Assembly: GCF_027922425.1 (NCBI RefSeq)
Contig: NZ_BSFQ01000032.1
Span: forward strand, 1-64,000
Reading direction: 5' to 3'
Length of the DNA: 64,000 nt
Source: Pseudonocardia halophobica
GTDB lineage: Bacteria; Actinomycetota; Actinomycetes; Mycobacteriales; Pseudonocardiaceae
Shown here piece by piece: positions 25,172-34,411 of the stretch. A program made the position numbers and the translations under genes. Below the pieces are notes generated by a model. The model was not told the DNA's origin and ran no database searches. It was given only the letters and a program-made list of their open reading frames with translations. Position 1 is the stretch's first letter; every line of letters begins with the position of its first letter.

Positions 25172-26521
25172 ATGGTCGACACCTCTCACAGCCCGATCGA
25201 GCTGACCCGCGATTTCGACAAGGACGCCGCGCTCGTCTCGGAACTGTTCGCCGGCCTGGACGCCGAGCTGGCGAAGCTGCCCGCCAAGGCGGATCGCACC
25301 GAGGAGCAGGACGCGGCGGCGTCGGCGATCCTGGACCGTGGCCGCGCCGCCCGCGAGGACTTCCTCGCGGTGCACGTCGCGACCCTGTACGACACCCTGA
25401 CCGAAAACCGCACCCGGCTGCTGCGGGTGGCCGAGCTGGCCTACGCCGCCGCAGGCCTGATTCCCGGCCTGGTGCCCACCCGGGAGCGGATCGCCGAGGA
25501 GCGCACGCACCCGCAGAAGCACAAGGAGGGCTGGGAGTACGACCAGGGCATCCTGATCTCCCGCGTCCTCGACAACCCGGTCGCCGGCTACCACCTCATG
25601 CACGCCATGGCGCAGCCGCTGCCGGAGGCCCTCGAGCTGCTCGACGAGCTGCGGCGCACCGACCGCGTGGACCTCGGCACCAGCCTGGTGGAGCGCAAGG
25701 GCAACGTCGGGCACCTGACCATCCAGCACCACAAGTACCTCAACGCCGAGGACGACGAGTCCACCCGGGCGATGGAGATCGCCACGGACCTCATCCTGCT
25801 CGACGACCGGATCGACGTCGGGCTGCTGCGCGGCGCGGAGGCGCAGCACCCGAAGTATCTGGGCCGCCGGGTATTCGACGCGGGCGTCAACCTCACCCGG
25901 CTCTACCACGGCGAGGTCTCGCTCATCGAGTTCTTCATCGAGCGGGAGCTGGGCCTGATCAACAAGTGGTTCCGCGGGCACTCGATCGGCAACGGCGAGG
26001 TGTCGGTCGTGGAGCGCCGCCACGAGAAGCCGTGGATCGCGGCGGTGGACTCCTTCGCCATCGGCGGCGGCTGCCAGTACCTGCTGGTCATGGACCGGGT
26101 CATCGCCCGCTCCGGCGCCTACGTCAACCTGCCGGCCCGCCGCGAGGGCTTCCTGCCCGGCTGCGGCAACATGCGCCTGCCGCGCTTCGTCGGCGAGAAG
26201 GTGGCCCGCCAGGGCATCTTCTTCAACCGCGACATCTACGTCGACTCGCCCGAGGGCCGCCAGATCGTCGACGACCTGGTCGTCGACGAGGCGGGCATGC
26301 AGGCGGCCATCGCCAATGCCGTGGACGCGCTGACCGCCACCGGTACGGTGGGCATCAACGCCAACCGCACCCAGGTCCGCGTCGGCGCCGAGCCGCTGGA
26401 GACCTTCCGCGCCTACATGGCGAACCTGTCCATCGGCCAGGCCAAGTGCATGTACTCGCCGGCGATCATCCGTAATCTCGAGCTGGCCTGGGACCCTAAG
26501 CGCCGCGGTGGTGTGAAGTGA
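25172..26521 (+). CDS. DpgC-like crotonase-fold dioxygenase (cofactor-free)
   Basis: A 449-residue protein. About 190 residues form a helical N-terminal part; the rest is a crotonase core with VDSFAIGGGCQ (Gly298-300, Gln302) and REGFLPG, and a C-terminal FRAYMA helix. From memory this matches, block by block, DpgC of vancomycin-type glycopeptide clusters, which oxidises 3,5-dihydroxyphenylacetyl-CoA with O2 and no cofactor to the arylglyoxylate and free CoA. Ordinary enoyl-CoA hydratases are about 260 residues and lack the helical N-terminus. No other glycopeptide genes are near, so a catabolic role is more likely. It is flanked by a 2-oxoacid oxidoreductase (1 bp) and a thioesterase (4-bp overlap). 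Confidence 0.85.
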   Translation: MVDTSHSPIELTRDFDKDAALVSELFAGLDAELAKLPAKADRTEEQDAAASAILDRGRAAREDFLAVHVATLYDTLTENRTRLLRVAELAYAAAGLIPGLVPTRERIAEERTHPQKHKEGWEYDQGILISRVLDNPVAGYHLMHAMAQPLPEALELLDELRRTDRVDLGTSLVERKGNVGHLTIQHHKYLNAEDDESTRAMEIATDLILLDDRIDVGLLRGAEAQHPKYLGRRVFDAGVNLTRLYHGEVSLIEFFIERELGLINKWFRGHSIGNGEVSVVERRHEKPWIAAVDSFAIGGGCQYLLVMDRVIARSGAYVNLPARREGFLPGCGNMRLPRFVGEKVARQGIFFNRDIYVDSPEGRQIVDDLVVDEAGMQAAIANAVDALTATGTVGINANRTQVRVGAEPLETFRAYMANLSIGQAKCMYSPAIIRNLELAWDPKRRGGVK

Positions 26522-26937
26522 GCGCCCCGAACACCACCGTGCCCGCCGCCCTCAAGCCCGGCACGATCGAACACCGAGTCGACGCCGGGGACTGCGTGCA
26601 CCGCGGCGGGTACGACGTCCTCGCGACCCCATCGGTCGTACGGCTCCTCGAGGAGGCCGCGATGATCGCGATCGAGCCGCTGCTGGCGTCGGGTCAGAGC
26701 TCGGTCGGATCCACCGTCGACATCGTCCATGTTCGCCCGACACTGCGCGGCCAACTGGTCACGGCCACAGCGACCGTGGTCGAGGTCGACCGGCGCCGAG
26801 TCGCGACGAGAATTGAGGTGTTCGACGACGTCGAGCGCATCGCGCACGGCCGCCACGAGCGGTTCGTGGTGGACGAGGACGACTTCGGGGCCCGCCTGGC
26901 GCAGAAGGCCGGGCACGCAACCGCAGCCGGGGAGTGA
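26518..26937 (+). CDS. Hotdog-fold thioesterase (fluoroacetyl-CoA thioesterase-like)
   Basis: A 139-residue single hotdog domain with TPSVVRLLEEAAM near residues 37-49, the FlK-type start of the central helix, and HVRPTLRGQ following. It should hydrolyse an acyl-CoA to the acid and CoA; candidates are stalled or dead-end aryl-CoA intermediates. The GTG overlaps the DpgC-like stop. Four bp separate it from the ligase gene. Confidence 0.82.
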   Translation: MSAPNTTVPAALKPGTIEHRVDAGDCVHRGGYDVLATPSVVRLLEEAAMIAIEPLLASGQSSVGSTVDIVHVRPTLRGQLVTATATVVEVDRRRVATRIEVFDDVERIAHGRHERFVVDEDDFGARLAQKAGHATAAGE

Positions 26938-26941
26938 GCCG

Positions 26942-28603
26942 GTGAACCTCCCCTCCTACGCCTGCGGCCGGGCGGACCTGCCACTGCTCGGCGAGACCAT
27001 CGGTGAGAACCTGCGGCGGATCGTCGAGCGCTGCGGCGAGCGCACGGCGCTCGTCGACGTGACACTCGGCGTCCGCGCGACCTACGCCGAGCTGTGGGAA
27101 CGCGCCGGGCGGATCGCGGGCGCGCTGCTGGCCCGGGGCGTCGCCAACGGCGACCGAGTCGGCGTGTGGGCGGCGAACCGGTACGAGTGGATCGTCCTGC
27201 AGTTCGCCACGGCGCGGATCGGCGCGGTGCTCGTCGCGCTCAACCCGACCTACGAGAGCGCGGAGCTCGCCTACACCCTGCGGCACTCGGGGACCTCGGT
27301 GTTGTTCCACTCCGCGTGGTACCGCAAGACCGACTGCGCCGCGGTCGTCGCCGAGATCGCGGGGGAGTGCCCGCAGCTGCGCGAGGCCGTTGTGTTCGAA
27401 GACGGCTGGGCGCAGTTCGAGGCCGGAGACCCCGGTCCGGTCGCCGAGGCCGAGCGCCGAGTCCACATCGACGACCCGGTGGCGATCCAGTACACCTCCG
27501 GCACCACGGGCCGCCCGAAGGGCGCCACCCTGACCCACCACAACCTGCTCAACAACGGCTACCTCATCGGCGCACAGGCCGGCTTCACCGAGCAGGACCG
27601 CATCTGCGTGCCGGTACCGCTGTTCCACTGCTTCGGGATGGTGCTCGGCACCCTCGGGGCCAGCACGCACGGGGCCACGCTCGTCCTCCCAGGAGGCGCT
27701 TTCGACGCGCTCTGCACCCTGGAGGCCGTCGCGAGCGAGCGGTGCACAGCCGTCTACGGAGTGCCGACGATGTACCTGGCGATGCTCGAGCACCCCGAAC
27801 TGCAGCGCATCGACCTGAGCTCGCTGCGAGCCGGACTGATCGGCGGGGCGCCGTGCCCCCCGGACCTGCTCGAGTCGATCCGCACGCGCCTACACGTCCC
27901 GGACCTGTCCACGGTGTGCGGCATGACGGAGACCTCCCCGATCTCCACCCAGACGTTGCCCTCGGACCCTCCCGAAATCCGAGACCACACAGTCGGCAGG
28001 CCGACCCCACACGTCGAGGTCAAGATCGCCGACCCAGCGACGGGTCAGATCGTGCCCATCGGAACGCCCGGCGAGCAGTGCACCCGAGGCTACAGCGTCA
28101 TGCGCGGCTACTGGGAGAACGCCGAGGCGACCGCCGAGGCCATCAGCTCCACGGGATGGATGCGCACCGGTGACCTGGCTGTGATGGACGAGCAGGGCAC
28201 GGTCCGGATCGTCGGCCGCATCAAGGACGTGATCATCCGCGGGGGCGAAAACATCTACCCCCGAGAGGTCGAGGAGCTCCTGCGCAGCCACCCGAACGTC
28301 GGCGACGCCCACGTGATCGGGGTCCCGCACGAGCGCTACGGAGAGCAGGTGATGGCCTGGGTACGACCGAAGGACGGAACACAGCTCGACGCCACCGAGC
28401 TGACCTCGTTCTGCCGAGGGCGGATCAGCCGCTCCAAGATCCCGGCGCTATGGCGCTTCACGGACACCTTCCCCACCACCGCAAGCGGGAAGATCCAGAA
28501 GTTCCGCATGCGGCAGATCATCATCGAAGAGCTGACCGGCAGTGCCGGCCCGGAGGACGAGAACCGGCCGGAGATCGGCTTACCCGCGCCGGTGAAGGCC
28601 TGA
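26942..28603 (+). CDS. AMP-dependent acyl-CoA synthetase
   Basis: A 553-residue ANL ligase with YTSGTTGRPKG at 184-194, the CGMTETSP adenine motif near 324 and the C-terminal GRIKDVIIRGGENIYP and TASGKIQKFRM segments. The GTG at 26942 is chosen because the protein then starts like family members and directly follows the thioesterase; the earlier open frame is the thioesterase read out of frame. It would activate an acid to the CoA ester used by the DpgC-like dioxygenase. It resembles medium-chain/aryl FadD enzymes; the specificity is not readable. Confidence 0.9.
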   Translation: MNLPSYACGRADLPLLGETIGENLRRIVERCGERTALVDVTLGVRATYAELWERAGRIAGALLARGVANGDRVGVWAANRYEWIVLQFATARIGAVLVALNPTYESAELAYTLRHSGTSVLFHSAWYRKTDCAAVVAEIAGECPQLREAVVFEDGWAQFEAGDPGPVAEAERRVHIDDPVAIQYTSGTTGRPKGATLTHHNLLNNGYLIGAQAGFTEQDRICVPVPLFHCFGMVLGTLGASTHGATLVLPGGAFDALCTLEAVASERCTAVYGVPTMYLAMLEHPELQRIDLSSLRAGLIGGAPCPPDLLESIRTRLHVPDLSTVCGMTETSPISTQTLPSDPPEIRDHTVGRPTPHVEVKIADPATGQIVPIGTPGEQCTRGYSVMRGYWENAEATAEAISSTGWMRTGDLAVMDEQGTVRIVGRIKDVIIRGGENIYPREVEELLRSHPNVGDAHVIGVPHERYGEQVMAWVRPKDGTQLDATELTSFCRGRISRSKIPALWRFTDTFPTTASGKIQKFRMRQIIIEELTGSAGPEDENRPEIGLPAPVKA

Positions 28604-28607
28604 CGGC

Positions 28608-28928
28608 ATGATCGAGACTGACAAGCCCTCGGCCAGGATGACCGTCACGAGTGTGATGCTCGACGACGACGGCATCGTGTTGAGCGGATATCTCTTGGTC
28701 CTCACCAACACGGCGACCATGGCGGTGCTGGCCCCAGGCGCGTCCAGCACCTCCCGGTATGTCATCGACGTTCTGGGGCCCCTACCCGGAGCCGGCGCCG
28801 TCCTGCTGGCTGAGTCCACCCTGACCGCCGACACAGATCACCAGGTCGTCTGCGACACAGTGATCCGCCACGAGAGTGCGGGCCTCCCGGTCGTCGCCGT
28901 AGTGCGGCACTACACCGACGTCGACTAG
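28608..28928 (+). CDS. Small hypothetical protein
   Basis: A 106-residue protein starting 4 bp after the ligase. Alternating hydrophobic strands with an acidic N-terminus; no cysteine pairs, signal peptide or membrane helix. The strand pattern and the final VRHYTDVD could fit half of a hotdog or cupin-like fold, but I do not recognise the family. The close spacing supports it being real and part of the same operon. Confidence 0.6.
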   Translation: MIETDKPSARMTVTSVMLDDDGIVLSGYLLVLTNTATMAVLAPGASSTSRYVIDVLGPLPGAGAVLLAESTLTADTDHQVVCDTVIRHESAGLPVVAVVRHYTDVD

Positions 28929-29018
28929 TCCGACCCCGCCGATCCGGGGCACGACGCCGCCGGGAACCCGCAGTCGGCTCCACCCACAGTCCAGCTCGAC
29001 CCTCCTCGAAAGGGAACC

Positions 29019-30353
29019 ATGACCTCGACAAGCGCAGCGCAGCGCAATCCCATGGCCCGTGTCGCGTTCGCGAGCATGACCGGCACGGTGATCGAGTTCT
29101 ATGACTTCTTCGTCTACGGTACGGCCGCCGCGCTCGTGTTCAACAAGGTGTTCTTCCCGGAGCTCGGGGCCGCTCAGGGCACCCTTCTCGCGCTCGCGAC
29201 GTTCGGTGTCGCGTTCGTGGCCCGACCGTTCGGCTCCATCGTGTTCGGGCACTACGGCGACCGGATCGGCCGCAAGCGCACCCTGGTCACGACCCTGCTC
29301 ATGATGGGTCTGTCCACGGTCGCAATCGGGATCCTCCCCTCCACGGGCACGATCGGCGTCCTCGCGCCCATTCTGCTGGTCGCCCTGCGCATCGTGCAGG
29401 GTCTCGCCGTGGGCGGTGAGTGGGCCGGTGCGACGCTGCTCGCCGCCGAGAACGCCCCGAAGGCCAAGCGCGGCAAATACGCGCTCTACCCCCAGCTGGG
29501 TCCGTCAGTCGCGTTCGCACTGTCCAGTGCGACCTTCCTGGTCACCGCCCTCACAATGTCCAACGAGGCGTTCCTCGGCTGGGGCTGGCGGCTGCCCTTC
29601 ATCGGCAGCATCCTGCTCGTCGGTCTGGGGCTGTTCGTCCGCCTGAAGATCGAGGAGACCGAGTCGTTCAGGGCGGCCAAGAACTCCGGCTCGATCGCCA
29701 AGCTGCCCGTGCTCGACGTGATCACCCGCCAGCCGCGCGAGATCCTCCTCGCCTCGTTCATGACGACCACGGTGTTCGGCTTCTTCTACATCGGAGTCAC
29801 CTACCTGACCACCTACGGCACTTCCGTTTTGAAGCACCCGCGCACCACGGTCCTCGCCCTGGGCATCCTTGGCGGACTCGCCTTTGCGGCGACAACAATC
29901 GTCGGCGCGATCTGGTCGGACCGGGCAGGGCGCAAGAAGCTCGTGCTGTGGGGCAACCTGGCCTCGATCGTCGTCGGCGTCATCGCGTTCCCGGTGCTGG
30001 ACATCGGCACGGCATGGGCCTTCGGCCTGGGCCTGTGCCTCGTCCTCGGCGTGGTGGGCTTCGCCTACGGCCCGGTCGGCGCGATGCTGCCCGAGCTGTT
30101 CAGCGCGCAGTACCGCTACACCGGTGCGGGCCTGTCGTACAACCTCGCCGGCGTGCTCGGCGGCGCGATCACGCCGCTGGTCGCTGGACTGCTCGTCGAC
30201 GCATTCGGCAGCATCGCGCTCGGGTTCTACCTCGCGTTCCTGGCGCTGATCAGCACGCTGTGCACACTCGGGCTGGGCGACACCCGGAACGTCGAAATGG
30301 CCACGGTAGAGCCCCCAGCGGCCACCGGGGACCTGCACGGCGCGCCGCGGTGA
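29019..30353 (+). CDS. MFS transporter, metabolite:H+ symporter (MHS) family
   Basis: A 444-residue, 12-helix permease. The early stretch MTGTVIEFYDFFVYG (about 14-28), loop 2-3 motif GHYGDRIGRK (about 78-87) and GGEWAGATLLAAE mark the MHS group (shikimate, alpha-ketoglutarate and dicarboxylate permeases). It probably imports the acid handled by the ligase and dioxygenase genes upstream, 90 bp away on the same strand. GAAAGGGAACC precedes the ATG. Confidence 0.9.
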   Translation: MTSTSAAQRNPMARVAFASMTGTVIEFYDFFVYGTAAALVFNKVFFPELGAAQGTLLALATFGVAFVARPFGSIVFGHYGDRIGRKRTLVTTLLMMGLSTVAIGILPSTGTIGVLAPILLVALRIVQGLAVGGEWAGATLLAAENAPKAKRGKYALYPQLGPSVAFALSSATFLVTALTMSNEAFLGWGWRLPFIGSILLVGLGLFVRLKIEETESFRAAKNSGSIAKLPVLDVITRQPREILLASFMTTTVFGFFYIGVTYLTTYGTSVLKHPRTTVLALGILGGLAFAATTIVGAIWSDRAGRKKLVLWGNLASIVVGVIAFPVLDIGTAWAFGLGLCLVLGVVGFAYGPVGAMLPELFSAQYRYTGAGLSYNLAGVLGGAITPLVAGLLVDAFGSIALGFYLAFLALISTLCTLGLGDTRNVEMATVEPPAATGDLHGAPR

Positions 30354-30933
30354 CCCTCCGCCCGCTCCCGATCACACGCCGAGCCGCGCGAGCCCGACCG
30401 CTCACGGTCAGTACGTCAGCTCGATGTGCTTTGTTTGACGAGTACCCGTTGAGGCCTTCGGCGCCGCCTACGCGTCCGGCGCTCCCGGTTACCCGGCGAG
30501 TGGTTGTCCGCCGCGACTTGGCTCGATACGCCGTCGAGTTGTTGTCTGAATCCGCTCCGGGTGCGACGGTCCGCGGCATCCCCGAGGGCCTGGAGATCAT
30601 GCGGGGCCCCTGTGGTACTGGCTCCAGCGGACCGGCGCCGACCCCACGATCGCCGCGGACGGCACCCCTGCCCGTAGTCCGCTCACACCTCGCATACCGG
30701 GGTGAGAGCAGGCGGTCGTCGGGCCAGGGCGTGCAGAGACACTCGAGGATCGACGCCTCGTTCTGTTTCGAGGAGGGGGACCTCGTCGGCGGCGACTCGG
30801 TAGACCGCCCGTGCGAGCACATGGCCGTGCGCCGGTTGCTCGCCGCGGGCCGGAACCTGCCTCACGACCGGGCCGCGGCCCCCTCCGTCGACCTGTGCCA
30901 CCCCGCCGTTGCCGGCTGATCGGCGGAGCGCGC
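30354..30933. other. Gene-free stretch between converging permease and acyl-CoA dehydrogenase genes
   Basis: About 580 bp of lower coding quality. Open frames here are short, arginine-rich and match nothing I know. It may contain remnants of decayed DNA near the insertion sequence, but nothing can be named. Confidence 0.4.
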
Positions 30934-32248
30934 TCATGCCCCGTACAGCTCCCGCGCCCGCGCGGTCTCCTTGTGCCGCAGGTAGTCCGGAAACATCTCC
31001 TTCGCGGGTTCGACGGCCTTGAGCACCTCGCGGGCGACGACGACCTTGTGCACCTCGGTGGGGCCGTCGGCGAGCCCGATGTGGAAGGAGTTGATGACCC
31101 ACTCGGCGAAGGGCATCTCGTGGCTGATGCCCAGCGAGCCGTGGATCTGCAGGGCGCGGGAGGCGATGTCGTGGAGGACGCCGGGCATGGTGGCCTTGAC
31201 AGCGGAGACGTTCTTGCGGATTGCCTTCCAGTCGTTGCCCTGGTCGGCGAGCCAGGCGGTCTCGAGGATGAGCAGCCGGAACTGGCGCAGCTGGACCCAG
31301 CTGTCGGCGATCTTCTCCTGGACCATCTGCTTGGCGGCGAGCTGTTCGCCCTTGGTGGTGCGGGAGACGGCGCGTTCGCACATCATCTCGAAGGCGCGGG
31401 TGGCCTGGGCGAGGGTGCGCATCGCGTGGTGCATGCGGCCGCCGCCGAGCCGGGTCTGGGCCACGACGAAGCCGTCACCGGGTTCGCCGAGCATGTTCTC
31501 GGCGGGCACCCGGACGTCGGTCAGGCGCAGGTGGGCGTGGGTGTCCTCGGGCTCGCCGTAGAAGCCGTACATGCGAAGGATCTCGATGCCAGGGGTGTCC
31601 GCGGGGACGATGAAGATCGACATCCGACGGTACGGGTTCTCCGCCTCGGCGTCGGTCTGCACCATCATGAGGTAAAACGCGGCGGTGGCGGCCTCGGAGG
31701 CGAACCACTTCTCGCCGTTGATCACCCAGTCGTCGCCGTCGCGCACGGCGGTGGAGCGGATCTGCAGGGGATCGGCGCCGCCCTGTGGCTCGGTCATCGC
31801 GAAGCAGGAGACGACGTCGTTGGCCAGCAGCGGCTCCAACCACAGCTTCTTCTGCTCCGGGGTGCCGTAGTGGGCGAGGATCTCGGAGTTGCCGGTGTCC
31901 GGGGCCTGGGCGCCGAAGACGATGGGCCCGAAGCGGGACATACCGAACTTCTCGTTCATCAGGGCCAGCTTGAGTTGCCCGTACCCGCGTCCGCCGAGCT
32001 CCGGGCCGAGATGGCAGGCCCAGAGCCCGCGGTCCTTGACCTCCTGCTGGAGCGGCCGGACGAGCCGGACGAACTCGGGATCGTGGATGTTCCATTGGCT
32101 GCCGAGCAGGTGGTCCAGCGGCTGGACGCGCTCGCGCACGAACGCGTCGATCCAGTCGAGCTCCTTCTGGAACTCAGCTTGATCTTTAACCTGCTGGCTT
32201 CTGGTCAGGGTCGTTTTGACTGGTGGTGCGGCGTGTCTTCGGGACATG
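30934..32248 (-). CDS. Acyl-CoA dehydrogenase with 5' end replaced by an insertion sequence
   Basis: A FAD-dependent acyl-CoA dehydrogenase of the ACAD10/11-like type: CFAMTEPQGGADP flavin motif, NGEKWFASEA, and IHGSLGISHE near the C-terminus. The native sequence starts only at AEFQKELDW, directly at the inserted element. About eight native N-terminal residues are lost. The frame stays open into the element: ATG at 32248 (or a start at 32286) would give a hybrid N-terminus read from the insertion sequence end. The original start is not found on the other side of the element. Function may be kept, because the lost part precedes the first helix, but expression now depends on the element. Confidence 0.7.
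32176..32196 (+). repeat. Left terminal inverted repeat of the insertion sequence
   Basis: Identical over 21 bases to the reverse complement of 33747-33767. It also encodes the QQVKDQ residues now fused in frame to the acyl-CoA dehydrogenase on the minus strand. Confidence 0.85.
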
Positions 32249-33757
32249 GAACGGCCACCGCTTAATCCTCTTCGGGTTCCTCTCACAGAGCTCGAAGACG
32301 AAGGCGGTGGCCGTGGTGCTCAGTGTGGCCCATGTCCGGTCCGAGGGGTGGGTCGACACCCCGTCCCGGCGGGGGGATCTCGGCTGGTTCCGGCACGAGT
32401 TCTACCGCTCGTGCACGGCGCGAGCGGACGCGTTGTTCGAGCTGACCGATGCCGTGCTGTGCGCCGACGGTCCGGTCCGCTCGCTGGTGGAGTTGACCCT
32501 GGTGGCCGAGCACCGTCGCGGGCACGGCGCGATGTATGACGCGCTGGCCCAGGGCGGGATCGAGTCGCAGCGGCTGCGACGGGTACTGGCCGGGCTACCC
32601 GTCCCGCGGGCGCGTGACGGGCGGATTGTGCTGGCGGTTGATGTGTCGCCGTGGCTGCGTTCGGACGCCCCGACCAGCGCGGACCGGTCGTTCTGCCACG
32701 TCTATGGCCGCGGCAGAGGCAATGCGCAGATGGTCCCGGGCTGGCCGTACTCGTTCGTCGCCGCCCTCGAACCCGGCCGCAGCTCGTGGACCGCGCTACT
32801 CGACGCCGTCCGGATCGGCCCGGGACAGGACGCCACCGCGGTGACCGCCGCCCAGTTGCGTGAGGTCGTCGACCGGCTCGAGCAGGCGGGTCAGTGGCGG
32901 CCCTGGGACCCGCCGATCCTGATCGTGGCCGACGCCGGCTACGACATCACCCGCCTCGCCTACGTGCTGGCGGATCTGCCGGTCGAGCTGCTCGGCCGGA
33001 TCCGCTCCGATCGGGTCCTACGCGGCCCGCACCCACTGCGGGCTGCCCGCGCCACCGGGCGCCCGCCGCGGCACGGCCCGGACTTCGCCCTGGCCGACCC
33101 CCGACACCTGGTGGACACCGGCGCAGCTCACCGCCACCGACACCAGCCGCTACGGCCGGGCGGTCGCCACCGCCTGGGATGGGCTCTACCCGCGGCTGAC
33201 TCACCGCGGCGTGTGGGCCGAGCACCCCGGTGAGTTGCCGGTCGTCGCCGGCACCTTGATCTGTCTGCAGGTGCAGCGTCTTCCTGGTGATCACGCCCCA
33301 AAACCGGTGTGGCTGTGGTCCTCGGCCACCGGCGCCACGGCAGCGGATGTGGACCGGTGGCAGGGGTTCCTGCGCCGCTTCGACCTCGAGCACACCTTCC
33401 GGCTGTTCAAGCAGACCCTGGGCTGGACCGCGCCGAAGATCCGCACCCCGGCCGCGGCGGACCGCTGGACCTGGCTGATCATCAGCGCCTACACCCAGCT
33501 GCGTCTGGCCCGGCCCCTCGCGGTCGACCTGCGGCGTCCCTGGGAGAAACCCGTCGACCCGGGCCGGCTGACCCCCGCGCGGATCCGACGCGGGTTTCGC
33601 CACCTCCGCGCAACGACCACGCGTCCCGCCAGGGCACCGAAACAGGGCCGACCAGGCCCCGGACGCCCGCCCGGCTCCCGTAACCGAGCACGCGACCACC
33701 CGCCACGACGTCGGCAAACACCCCGCCAGCGCTACAGGCCCGACGGCAGCAGGTTAA
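32223..33757 (+). pseudogene. Transposase (DDE type, IS701/IS4-like), two frameshifts
   Basis: The first part, from about 32223 (or GTG 32314), has the DDE-type blocks LAVDVSPWLRSDA and IVADAGYD. The frame is lost at the five-C run around 33098-33104. The next frame continues with DTWWTPAQLTATDTS and has the acidic FDLEHTFRLFKQTLGW helix. A second shift near 33690 restores the usual TRHDVGK end, stopping at the TAA at 33755-33757 inside the right repeat. Both shifts are +1. One could be programmed; two make loss of function more likely. Intact relatives are about 480-510 residues. Confidence 0.8.
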
Positions 33758-33767
33758 AGATCAAGCT
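33747..33767 (-). repeat. Right terminal inverted repeat of the insertion sequence
   Basis: Perfect 21-base partner of 32176-32196. It contains the transposase stop codon. Confidence 0.85.
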
Positions 33768-34411
33768 TAGCGGATGTCGCCGTCTACGCAGTGCCGCTAC
33801 CGTCCTGCTCACCACGATGAGTCGCGCGGCCGCTGCCGTGATGTCGCAGGGTGCGTCGCTCGATACTGCAGGCACCGAACTCGTCGTCTCACCGCTGATG
33901 AACGAGGCTCGGGGCGAGGCGGAGTCGTGTGGTTGGGTCGTTCAGCGGGATCGAGACCACCTCACGGTGCAGGCCGAGATCCGGTCGAACGCGGGGCACC
34001 GGCTGGCAGGCGGAAGCTGTCGGTATGTGCTGGCCCTGCGCCGACCAGCCGGCGGAACCCGGCGGCGACCACGCGGTGCACCGCGCCGACCGAAGGCGAG
34101 GCCGCTCGAAGGTCGGTGAGCGCACCATGAGGCGCTCTCCGACTGGGGGTTTGTGCCGTTGGCGTCGTAGCGGCCCGACCGTCGGTGCTGCACCACTGCA
34201 GCCGCGTCTACTGGGCCGCACGTCGTCGCGCGCCCAGCGAGGGCAGAGCGCGACCGCAGGGTCTCGGCTCAGCCCCGCGAAGTCAAGACTTGTGCACCGG
34301 GCGGCGGCTGACGATAGTGGCCCCCGGGTGATGCTCAGTGTGCTGAGCATCCCGCGTACGCGGTCCCGTCAAGACGTGGACATCCCCTCGTCACGCCCAA
34401 CGGAGAGCGAC
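33768..34411. other. Region between insertion sequence and aromatic acid symporter
   Basis: About 640 bp without a recognisable gene. Open frames have no family resemblance, and the missing start of the acyl-CoA dehydrogenase is not here. The only clear feature is the MarR-type palindrome at 34330-34351. Confidence 0.5.
34330..34351. promoter_or_regulatory. MarR-type palindromic operator before the aromatic acid symporter
   Basis: GATGCTCAG, four bases (TGTG), then CTGAGCATC: a perfect 9-bp-arm palindrome. The same arms with the same 4-base spacing occur at 51818-51841 next to the MarR gene and in front of the gentisate dioxygenase gene. It lies about 60 bp before the TTG start of the symporter. 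Confidence 0.75.

Larger units (their letters stand above)
32176..33767 (+). mobile_element. Insertion sequence with DDE transposase and 21-bp perfect inverted ends
   Basis: The segment is 1592 bp and is bounded by a perfect 21-bp inverted repeat (32176-32196 and 33747-33767) whose core is GATCTTTAACCTGCTG. The pentamer AGCTT occurs in direct orientation at both borders (32176-32180 and 33764-33768) and may be the target duplication; then the true ends are a few bases further in. It carries one transposase gene, broken by frameshifts. It has landed in the start of the acyl-CoA dehydrogenase gene. Confidence 0.85.

Noticed and set aside
22903..25182. 759-residue open frame on the minus strand
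   Set aside because: Antisense shadow of the ferredoxin oxidoreductase gene; Arg/Gly/His-rich composition and no domain.
25172..26521. Plain enoyl-CoA hydratase
   Set aside because: The protein is far longer than hydratases and has the DpgC-type N-terminal and C-terminal parts.
33929..34411. Longer N-terminus for the aromatic acid symporter
   Set aside because: It would translate through the palindromic operator and has no membrane or domain features; the TTG at 34412 gives the usual family length.
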